This document shows positions 27,158 through 34,758 of a stretch of 64,000 nt of DNA, one piece after another. The DNA lies in the NCBI RefSeq assembly GCF_027789125.1, contig NZ_JAQFVF010000020.1, forward strand, positions 1 through 64,000. The letters are read 5' to 3'. Both the position numbers and the translations under genes were made by a program. This DNA comes from Paenibacillus aestuarii (GTDB lineage Bacteria > Bacillota > Bacilli > Paenibacillales > NBRC-103111). The notes below the pieces were generated by a model. It searched no databases, was not told the DNA's origin, and saw only the letters and a program-made list of their open reading frames with translations. The number at the start of each line of letters is the position of its first letter. The first letter of the stretch is position 1.

Positions 27158-28123
27158 ATGGGCTTTCGTGTGTTAAAAACGGCCCTCGCGGTCGTTATCG
27201 CTATGTGGCTCGCGCATTGGCTGGGGATCAAAACCCCTGCAGCCGCCGGGCTTTTGGCGATTTTAGGCGTTGAAGTAACGAAGAAGAAAGGCATTCGCAG
27301 CTCCATTCATCGGGTCATTGCTTCCGTGCTAGCGCTGCTCATCGGCTCGCTGATGTTTGCTGTCCTTGGCTTTCACGCTTGGGTCGCGGGACTTTTTATT
27401 TTACTCACATTTCCTGTGCTGCATCGTCTGGGGATCAGTGAAGGTGCCGTTACCGGCGCCGTTGTCATGTTTCATCTGTATGCGTACGAGACTGCCTCAC
27501 CTGCGGCCGTGCTGGGTGAAATCGAACTGCTGTTCGTCGGCTTGGGTACGGCGACTGTCATCAATATCGCGTATATGCCCAAACCTGACAAAGCGCTGAT
27601 CACGCACAAGACGAACGTCGAAGAGCTGTTTGCCGCGATTTTTATGAAGATTGCCCAGCATCTGCGCGACAATTCGGTGATCTGGGACGGCCATGAGCTG
27701 CTGGAGGCAAGCGAGGAGATTGAGCGCGGCGCCGCTATAGCCAAACAGTCCATGGAGAACTCGCTCATTTTTGGCGGTGATCCGTATTGGCGGGTTTACT
27801 TCTATATGCGGGGTGAGCAGTTCGAGTCCATCCAGCGGATGATGGGCCTTGTGGCGCAGGTTTATCAGACTTTTCCGCATGGCGAGCCGGTAGCCGCTAT
27901 ATTAGAAGAGTTAAGCCAGACGGTAAAAGAAGACTATTATTCGGGCAAAGCAGAGAAAGATTTGCAGGATCTGGATCAACGATACAAAGCGATGCCGCTG
28001 CCCGGCAGCCGCGAGGAATTTGAAGTCAGATCGGCGATTTTGCAGCTGAACCGCGAATTATTGCAGTTCTTGTCCATTGCCAAAAAGCAGAAAAAACAGC
28101 GGCCTGCCGTTTCTGAAATCTAA
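27158..28123 (+). CDS. Aromatic acid exporter family membrane protein
   Basis: 321-aa protein. The N-terminal half (about residues 1-150) has five to six membrane helices of the ArAE/FUSC-like family (LKTALAVVIAMWLAHWLG, GVEVTKKKGIRSSIHRV). The C-terminal half is a soluble helical domain with QRMMGLVAQVYQTFP and a basic end. This matches the short Firmicute family (DUF939-like). The role is uncertain; efflux of small organic acids is the family-based guess. Ribosome site AAAGGTGG. Confidence 0.82.
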   Translation: MGFRVLKTALAVVIAMWLAHWLGIKTPAAAGLLAILGVEVTKKKGIRSSIHRVIASVLALLIGSLMFAVLGFHAWVAGLFILLTFPVLHRLGISEGAVTGAVVMFHLYAYETASPAAVLGEIELLFVGLGTATVINIAYMPKPDKALITHKTNVEELFAAIFMKIAQHLRDNSVIWDGHELLEASEEIERGAAIAKQSMENSLIFGGDPYWRVYFYMRGEQFESIQRMMGLVAQVYQTFPHGEPVAAILEELSQTVKEDYYSGKAEKDLQDLDQRYKAMPLPGSREEFEVRSAILQLNRELLQFLSIAKKQKKQRPAVSEI

Positions 28124-28164
28124 GAAACGCGTGTGCAATTATAAGATAAAAATATACAAAAATA

Positions 28165-28197
28165 GTTGTCACCCTAGACGAATGTCCTGCATACACT
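28165..28197 (+). promoter_or_regulatory. Candidate sigma-E promoter of cotE
   Basis: CATACACT at 28190-28197 fits the mother-cell sigma-E -10 consensus CATACA-T, 35 bases before the cotE start. A -35 element near 28165-28172 is poor. In Bacillus cotE has a sigma-E-dependent promoter, which makes this plausible. Confidence 0.4.
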
Positions 28198-28231
28198 TGT
28201 AATGAATGATTGTATGGAGGAGGTTGAAAGG

Positions 28232-28798
28232 ATGTCATTAAATAAAGATTTGCAGAGCAGAGAGATCATAACTAAAGCTGTCTGCGGAAAAGGCCGCAAA
28301 TTTTCGCACGTAAGTCATACCGTGACTCCGCCCTTTTCTCCGACTAGTATATTGGGCGCTTGGATTATCAACAACCAGTATGAGGCGATCCAATCCGGAG
28401 AGGGCGTAGAAGTAGTTGGTACTTATGATATCAACATCTGGTATTCTTACGATCGAAACACCAAAACAGATGTCGCCAAAGAAACGGTCTCGTATGTAGA
28501 GGTCGTGCCGCTCAGCTACCTGGACAAAAGACATAAGTCCACGACGGCCGAAGTTTCCGCTGTCGCAACCCAAGAGCCTAACTGTGTGGAAGCCAGTGTC
28601 TCCTCCAGCGGCGACAGCGTATTGATTCGGGTGGAACGGGAGTTCCAAGTCGAGATGGTTGCGGAGACAAAAGTTTTCGTCATTGTGAGCCCCTATGGCC
28701 CAAGTGATCTCGACGATAAGCATGTGGACTTCGATGACGAGACCGGCGGAGATTTCGAGGATCTGGACGCCGATCTGCTCGAAGATGAAGTGGATTAA
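28232..28798 (+). CDS. cotE: Outer spore coat morphogenetic protein CotE
   Basis: 188-aa protein closely resembling Bacillus CotE: REIITKAVCGKGRKFSHVSHTV near the start, SILGAWIINNQYEA, YDINIWYSYDRNTKTDVAKETVSYVEVVPL, and a very acidic C-terminus (DDETGGDFEDLDADLLEDEVD) as expected. CotE assembles the outer spore coat in the mother cell. The start was set by GGAGGAGG eight bases upstream. As in Bacillus it lies shortly before mutS, but here another gene is inserted between them. Confidence 0.95.
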   Translation: MSLNKDLQSREIITKAVCGKGRKFSHVSHTVTPPFSPTSILGAWIINNQYEAIQSGEGVEVVGTYDINIWYSYDRNTKTDVAKETVSYVEVVPLSYLDKRHKSTTAEVSAVATQEPNCVEASVSSSGDSVLIRVEREFQVEMVAETKVFVIVSPYGPSDLDDKHVDFDDETGGDFEDLDADLLEDEVD

Positions 28799-28808
28799 GG
28801 AACCTTAT

Positions 28809-28866
28809 ACTCCAGTCTATGCTGGAGTTTTTGGTTCGTCAGAGGGCATACGCCCTCTTTTTTGTT
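28809..28866 (+). terminator. Tandem terminators after cotE
   Basis: Two hairpins follow each other: ACTCCAG/CTGGAGT (28809-28828) with TTTTTGG, then AGAGGGC/GCCCTCT (28841-28858) with six T residues. They would isolate cotE from the amidoligase gene. Confidence 0.88.
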
Positions 28867-28939
28867 TGTTGCGAGAATTGGGCGTGCAGCATGAGGCCAC
28901 AAGCAAACTGCCATTGCTGCACGTGAAGGAGTTGGGGCC

Positions 28940-30400
28940 ATGGAAACATTTTTGCTGCATGCGCAGGAAGCAGAAGCGCTGGAGCTCGCCGGCCGGATCC
29001 GCATCCCGAGCGGAACGAAGCTTCCGGCCGATTGGCAGGGGCGGGTCGTCATTCATTGGGGAGCTGCGCATGATGAGCTTCCGGGCCAGCCTGCCCTGCA
29101 GCCGCTCAAAGCGATTCTCCGCGCGCAAAAACGAGCGAGGCGTGAAGAGCTGCTCAGCCTGCACGGCATAAAAACTGCGGCGACGCATATCGCGCAGGGG
29201 GAGCAGCCGGTATTCACGCACAAATTCAAAGTGGCCGTGTTTCATTTGCAGACGCTGGCCGTCTATGAGAAGAAGGAGCCGCTGCTTGCCGCCGCGCCGA
29301 GCGTCCGGCTAATGCGACAGCAGCAGCTCGCCGCAGCGGCGTATCGCGAAGTCGCGCCCGAGCTCGCAGGCTTCTATGTACGCCGGGCGAGCCGCGAAGC
29401 GGTCAAAGCGGTTTACGCGCTCGGCCTCGACTACGGCCTGGTGACGATCGGCATCCTGCCCGGCGGGCACACGCTGGTGCTCGATGTCGATCCGGTGCCG
29501 AAGCTGAACGGCCGGCTCACCGAGCTGTTCGCGCAGGCGATTGACCGCTACGACGCTGCGCTGACGAAGGAACTGCGGCGCAGGGAGCGGGTCATGCTTG
29601 GCGCGGACCCGGAATTCCTGCTGCTCAGCCCGCAGGGCAAAGTCGTCTACGCCGACCGCTTCCTGACGCGCGAAGGCGCTGTCGGCTGCGATGCCATCGT
29701 GCTCAGCGGGCATCGGGTCATTCTGCCGCTGGCGGAGCTGCGCCCGCAGCCAAGCGCAGACCCGCGCGTGCTGACGAGGAATCTGCAGGAGACGATGCAG
29801 CTCGCCGCGCGGGCGATTACGGACGAGAGCCTGGCGTGGCTCTCGGGAGGCATGCCGGCGGGCGGGTACCCGCTCGGCGGACATATCCATTTCAGCCGCT
29901 GCTGGCTGAATGCGCACCTCCTGCGCGCGCTCGATAACTACCTCGCGCTGCCCTTGATCCTGATCGAAGGCGCTACGACGGGCGGGCGCCGGCCGCGCTA
30001 CGGCAGTCTCGGCGATTTCCGGCGCAAGCCGCATGGCGGCTTCGAATACCGCACGCTGCCGAGCTGGCTTCAGTCGCCGGAAATCGCACACGGCGTGCTC
30101 ACGCTCGCTTCGCTGATCGCCGATCATTACTGGCAGCTGCCATGGCGGCCGCTTGCGGAAACGGACATTCAGGCTGCCTATTATCGTGGAGACAAGACGA
30201 TGCTTAAAGGAGTAGTTTCTAGAATATGGAACGAACTATCCGGATTGAAGGCGTACAGTCTCGCTGCTGCACCGTTAGAGCGGATGCGGTCGCGCATCGA
30301 ATCGATGACGTCTTGGAATGAACGGGAAGATATCCGCAAAGCTTGGAAAATTACACCCTATTCTCGTAAAGAGGCTTTTGAAGAGCAATTCATGCTATAA
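28940..30400 (+). CDS. Predicted COOH-NH2 ligase type 2 (amidoligase)
   Basis: 486-aa protein. The N-terminal 210 residues form an unrecognised domain. The C-terminal part carries the pattern of the phiEco32-like amidoligase family of the glutamine synthetase/ATP-grasp-related COOH-NH2 ligases: MLGADPEFLLLS (about 219-230), GAVGCDA (247-252), PLAELRPQPSADP (263-275) and GYPLGGHIHFSRC (309-321), with acidic and His residues expected to bind metal/ATP. Members are predicted to form amide bonds on proteins or peptides. Position between cotE and mutS suggests a link to spore coat or envelope, which is inference. Start supported by AAGGAG eight bases upstream. Confidence 0.82.
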   Translation: METFLLHAQEAEALELAGRIRIPSGTKLPADWQGRVVIHWGAAHDELPGQPALQPLKAILRAQKRARREELLSLHGIKTAATHIAQGEQPVFTHKFKVAVFHLQTLAVYEKKEPLLAAAPSVRLMRQQQLAAAAYREVAPELAGFYVRRASREAVKAVYALGLDYGLVTIGILPGGHTLVLDVDPVPKLNGRLTELFAQAIDRYDAALTKELRRRERVMLGADPEFLLLSPQGKVVYADRFLTREGAVGCDAIVLSGHRVILPLAELRPQPSADPRVLTRNLQETMQLAARAITDESLAWLSGGMPAGGYPLGGHIHFSRCWLNAHLLRALDNYLALPLILIEGATTGGRRPRYGSLGDFRRKPHGGFEYRTLPSWLQSPEIAHGVLTLASLIADHYWQLPWRPLAETDIQAAYYRGDKTMLKGVVSRIWNELSGLKAYSLAAAPLERMRSRIESMTSWNEREDIRKAWKITPYSRKEAFEEQFML

Positions 30401-30401
30401 T
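30393..30401 (+). promoter_or_regulatory. Candidate extended -10 promoter for mutS
   Basis: TGCTATAAT overlaps the end of the amidoligase gene and is a perfect extended -10; no good -35 is present. The following 170-base untranslated stretch to mutS contains an inverted repeat (AGGAGC near 30422 with GCTCCT near 30468) but no T run and no riboswitch that I recognise. Confidence 0.4.
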
Positions 30402-30571
30402 AGAAAGTATACTTATACGAACAGGAGCGGCTGCTATAAGTCCTTACGGGAGCTTGTTAGCATCAACGGCTCCTGCTGGCTTATGCTTGTCTGCTGCATG
30501 TTTATAGCCTGATAGATTGAATAGATTCGTAGATTTGTTTACGAATGAGAGTTGGAGGAACGGACGGTACT

Positions 30572-33271
30572 ATGGCTCAATACACGCCGATGATTCAGCA
30601 ATATTTGGCCGTGAAGGCACAGGTCCCGGATGCATTTTTGTTTTTCCGTCTGGGCGATTTTTATGAAATGTTTTTTGAGGATGCCATTAATGCCTCGCGC
30701 GAATTGGAAATTACATTAACCGGTCGGGAAGGCGGGGCGGAGGAACGCATTCCGATGTGCGGCGTGCCATACCATTCTGCCGAAACCTACATGTCCCGGT
30801 TGATTGAAAAAGGATATAAAGTCGCCATTTGCGAGCAGGTTGAAGATCCGGCCGCTGCCAAAGGCGTCGTGCGCCGCGAAATCGTGCGCATCGTCACGCC
30901 GGGAACGGTGATGGACAGTAAGCTGCTGGGCGAGAAGAGCAACAACTACATCGTATCGCTCACTGCTGATGAGCGCGCCTACGCGTTCACGGCATGTGAT
31001 ATCTCGACCGGTGAGCTGTATACGACTTTTCTTTCCAGTTCCTGGGAACTGGTGATGGACGAGCTTAATGTATACAATCCGTCGGAGATTATTGCCAGTG
31101 CGCAGCTGCTTGAAGCTATTCGCGAGCACAGCGCTGCCTGGAGCCGGGACACGGTGATGACGGCATGGGGGCAGGCCGATGAGAAGCTGCTGGACGAGCA
31201 GTTTGCCGAAGACGCGGCACTGCCTGCTCTGTCAGTATTGAACCGCAAAGGAGTCGCGCTTCTGCTGGCTTATTTGAAGGAGACGCAGAAGCGTGCGCTC
31301 ACCCATGTCAAGCATATCCGGATTTATGAGCCGGACCAGTATATGACGATGGACCCGTTCACCCGCCGCAACCTGGAGCTTGTCGAGACGGTGCGCGAAC
31401 GGCAGAAGAAGGGCTCCCTGCTCTGGCTGTTAGATAAAACGGTCACTGCGATGGGGGCGCGCATGCTGCGCCGCTGGATCGAGAAGCCGTTGATGAGCGT
31501 ATCGCGCATTGAGGAAAGGTTGGAAGCCGTCAACCTGCTCTATAACCAGTTGATTGTTCGCGAAGACGTGAAGCAGGCGCTGAAAGAAGTCTACGATTTG
31601 GAGCGCCTAGTCGCGCGGATTTCATACGGCAATGCGAATGCCCGCGATATGGTAGCGTTGATGCATTCGCTCCGGCAAGTTCCGCTGCTGCAGGAAGTTT
31701 GTGCCGCTTCCGGTTCCGAGACGCTGCGTAAGCTCGTCGCCGGGATGGATGCTTGCGAGGATGTCATGTCATGGATCGCTGGCGCCATCGTCGACGAGCC
31801 TCCGGTCTCGATCCGCGACGGCGGGATGATCCGCGAAGGGTATCAGCCGTATCTGGATCAGCTGCGCGAAGCGAGCACGAACGGCAAGCAGTGGATTGCC
31901 GAGCTGGAACGCCAGGAACGCGAAGCGACCGGCATCAAATCTTTGAAAATCGGCTACAACAAAGTGTTTGGCTATTTTATCGAAGTTACAAAGGCGAATA
32001 TGGCCGCGCTGCCGGAAGGCCGCTATGAGCGCAAACAGACGCTGGCCAATGCAGAGCGGTATGTGACCCCGGAATTGAAAGAGAAAGAGGCCCTTATTCT
32101 GGAAGCGCAGGATAAAATGGTCGATTTGGAATATGAATTGTTCACCGAGCTGCGCGACAAGATTTCCCAGCATATTTCCCGGTTGCAGAAGCTGGCGGAG
32201 GTTATCGCCACCGCTGACGTGTATCAGTCGCTGGCTGCGGTCAGCGCCGCTTATCACTACCGCAAGCCGGAGATCGGGGAAGGCTTCGATCTTCATATTG
32301 AAGAGGGCCGCCATCCGGTCGTCGAGGCGGTCATTCAGGATGGCTCGTTTATTGCCAATGAAACGAGCCTGGAGCAAGAAGAAGGCCGCATCCTGCTCAT
32401 TACCGGGCCGAATATGGCCGGTAAAAGCACCTACATGCGGCAAGTTGCCGTCATCTGCCTGATGGCGCAGATCGGCTGCTTTGTCCCGGCCGTGTCCGCG
32501 CGCATTCCGGTTATCGACCGGATCTTTACGCGGATCGGCGCGGCTGATGATTTGATCGGCGGGCAGAGTACGTTCATGGTTGAAATGATGGACATTCAGG
32601 TCATGACCGAGAAGGCGACTAGCCGAAGTTTGGTCATTATCGACGAGCTCGGCCGCGGCACATCGACCGGCGAAGGCATGGCGATTGCCCAGGCGGTCAT
32701 CGAGTTCTTGCATGACCGAATCGGCTGCAAGACGCTCGTCTCGACCCACTTCCATGAGCTTGCGCACTTGGAAGAGAGCCTCCGCCATCTGCGCAACCAC
32801 TGCATGGCGGTCAAAGAGAGCGGCCGGCAGGTCACCTTCCTGCGCAAGCTGATCCGCGGGGCAGCCAGCACCAGCTACGGCATCTATTGTGCCGAAATTG
32901 CCGGACTGCCGGATGCGATCATCCAACGCTCCTATGACCTGCTGCGCGGCTTTGAAGAGCGTTCGGCCGCCTCCACACAGGTTGCCGCTTCGGCGCCGCG
33001 CACTGCGCTTGAGCGCCGGGCCGAGGAGCCGGCCGCCGCTGGAGAGCCAGCAGCTCCGCCGGCCGACGAACCGCCGGCTGATGCTCCGGCGGCAGCCATT
33101 CAGCAGCTGTCCCTCTTTGCGGAGGACAGCGATAACCTTCCAGCAGCGAAAAAGAAGCTGGACGGCAAGTCGCAGCAAGTGCTTGACCAGCTGAAAGGGA
33201 TCGATTTAATCAACATGACGCCGCTGCAGGCGCTCAATCTTGTATATGAATGGAAGCAGAAACTGCAATAA
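30572..33271 (+). CDS. mutS: DNA mismatch repair protein MutS
   Basis: 899-aa mismatch-binding ATPase. Mismatch-binding motif FFRLGDFYEMFFEDA near residue 27, Walker A GPNMAGKSTYMRQ near 614, Walker B VIIDELGRGTSTGEG near 690, and STHFHEL. Residues about 815-855 are a Pro/Ala/Glu-rich linker, followed by QQLSLF, a beta-clamp-binding-type motif, and the usual C-terminal helical tail. An in-frame ATG nine codons upstream precedes the GGAGG site; the start used gives the conserved MutS N-terminus although the spacing (13) is long. Confidence 0.97.
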   Translation: MAQYTPMIQQYLAVKAQVPDAFLFFRLGDFYEMFFEDAINASRELEITLTGREGGAEERIPMCGVPYHSAETYMSRLIEKGYKVAICEQVEDPAAAKGVVRREIVRIVTPGTVMDSKLLGEKSNNYIVSLTADERAYAFTACDISTGELYTTFLSSSWELVMDELNVYNPSEIIASAQLLEAIREHSAAWSRDTVMTAWGQADEKLLDEQFAEDAALPALSVLNRKGVALLLAYLKETQKRALTHVKHIRIYEPDQYMTMDPFTRRNLELVETVRERQKKGSLLWLLDKTVTAMGARMLRRWIEKPLMSVSRIEERLEAVNLLYNQLIVREDVKQALKEVYDLERLVARISYGNANARDMVALMHSLRQVPLLQEVCAASGSETLRKLVAGMDACEDVMSWIAGAIVDEPPVSIRDGGMIREGYQPYLDQLREASTNGKQWIAELERQEREATGIKSLKIGYNKVFGYFIEVTKANMAALPEGRYERKQTLANAERYVTPELKEKEALILEAQDKMVDLEYELFTELRDKISQHISRLQKLAEVIATADVYQSLAAVSAAYHYRKPEIGEGFDLHIEEGRHPVVEAVIQDGSFIANETSLEQEEGRILLITGPNMAGKSTYMRQVAVICLMAQIGCFVPAVSARIPVIDRIFTRIGAADDLIGGQSTFMVEMMDIQVMTEKATSRSLVIIDELGRGTSTGEGMAIAQAVIEFLHDRIGCKTLVSTHFHELAHLEESLRHLRNHCMAVKESGRQVTFLRKLIRGAASTSYGIYCAEIAGLPDAIIQRSYDLLRGFEERSAASTQVAASAPRTALERRAEEPAAAGEPAAPPADEPPADAPAAAIQQLSLFAEDSDNLPAAKKKLDGKSQQVLDQLKGIDLINMTPLQALNLVYEWKQKLQ

Positions 33272-33324
33272 CCCGGATGTCAGGTCCGGTATCTTACATC
33301 AGCTACATGGGGAGATGGACGAGC

Positions 33325-34755
33325 ATGAAGATTCAAAATAAGAAGATGAAGGTCGCTCTGGCTTTAGTTTCCGCTCTGTTGATGGCTACGCCGGTTAGCG
33401 CACTTGCGCAGGAAGATTTGCAAACCCAGCAAGTCCGCGAAATTATTGGCAAGCTGCATGTCAGCGGCGTCACTGTCGATCAATTAGCGAACGAATCCAT
33501 CAAGCAAATGATCGATGGGTTGAAAGATCCGTATACCGTCTTCTTCAGCAAAGAAGAAATGTCACAGTTCAACAGCTCGCTTGAAAATAATTACGTCGGT
33601 ATGGGCGCCCGGATCGGGTTAGACGATAAAGGCATTTACATTTCGGAAGTATTTGACGGTTCAGCAGCGCAAAGCGCCGGCTTGCAGCGCGACGATTATT
33701 TGCTTGCAGTCGATGGCGTGGCTGTTGACCCGCAATCGGTCGATTCCGCTCGCAACAAGATCATTGGCGAGCCGGGAACGAAAGTGAACATAACGGTGCT
33801 GCGCGGCGACAAGCAGTTGACGCTTGAGCTGACGCGCAAAGCGGTCAATGTGCCGGAAGTGTACAGCAGCAGCTTTTCCAACGGTGTCGGGTATATCCAG
33901 ATTACTGATTTTTCCAGCGATGCCGATGAGGATTTCGCCAAACAATTGTCTGACCTGAAGGCTAAAGGCTTGAAGTCGCTCATTCTGGATGTCCGAAACA
34001 ATCCGGGAGGACTCGTAGACACCGCGCAAAACATTGCCAAGCAATTTGTCAAGGAAGGTATCCTGATTCATACGAAGGACCGCAACGGCGTGGATGAGCC
34101 GATCTCCTTTGACGGGGGAACGAGCTTACAGATCCCTGTTTATATTTTGGCCAATGAAAATAGTGCCAGTGCATCCGAAGTGCTGTCCGGCGCATTGCAG
34201 GATTACAATGTTGCCAAAGTAATCGGCATGCAAACTTTCGGGAAGGGCAGTGTGCAGCAAATCTATCAACTGGATGGCGGCAGCGCGCTCAAGGTTACGG
34301 TGGAGGAATACTTAACGCCGAACATGCGCAAGGTGAATAAAGTTGGCATTACGCCAGATGTCAAGGTTGATGGCAGTGCGGCTCAACTTATTACGGCGCT
34401 TCATCTCAGCGGTATTGCTGACGTCAATGTCCAAGTAACGAAGCATACAACGCTGTACAATGGCGTGGAAATGACAACCGCGCTGGGCGCTTTCCATGAG
34501 AATGGCAAGCTCTATGCCAATACACGGGCGCTAGCGGCTCTTGTGGGCGCTTCGATTACGTGGAATGAAGCGAACCGGACGGTTGATATCGCCGATGCTT
34601 CCGGGACACACGCCGTCCCTGGCCAATCGGACAAGCTGATCATTGATAATGGAACCAGCTATATTGATGTGAGTCTGTTTAAAGAATACTTCCCGCAACT
34701 GAAAGTAGACGATCAAGGAGAGAATATTTCCTTTCGCGCTGTAAAGGGGAGTTAA
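33325..34755 (+). CDS. Secreted S41 protease with PDZ and C-terminal stalk domain
   Basis: 476-aa exported CtpA/CtpB-type serine protease. Signal peptide residues 1-27 (cut near ALA), then a helical region, a PDZ domain (about 75-160), and the S41 core: SLILDVRNNPGG, catalytic Ser in NENSASASEVL and Lys in TFGKGSVQ. The last 100 residues look like a copper-amine-oxidase N-terminal-like stalk domain (YNGVEM..., LAALVGASITWNEANRTVDI). CtpB-type proteases cleave signalling proteins in sporulation. It ends three bases before mutL, inside the repair operon. Confidence 0.88.
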   Translation: MKIQNKKMKVALALVSALLMATPVSALAQEDLQTQQVREIIGKLHVSGVTVDQLANESIKQMIDGLKDPYTVFFSKEEMSQFNSSLENNYVGMGARIGLDDKGIYISEVFDGSAAQSAGLQRDDYLLAVDGVAVDPQSVDSARNKIIGEPGTKVNITVLRGDKQLTLELTRKAVNVPEVYSSSFSNGVGYIQITDFSSDADEDFAKQLSDLKAKGLKSLILDVRNNPGGLVDTAQNIAKQFVKEGILIHTKDRNGVDEPISFDGGTSLQIPVYILANENSASASEVLSGALQDYNVAKVIGMQTFGKGSVQQIYQLDGGSALKVTVEEYLTPNMRKVNKVGITPDVKVDGSAAQLITALHLSGIADVNVQVTKHTTLYNGVEMTTALGAFHENGKLYANTRALAALVGASITWNEANRTVDIADASGTHAVPGQSDKLIIDNGTSYIDVSLFKEYFPQLKVDDQGENISFRAVKGS

Positions 34756-34758
34756 GGT

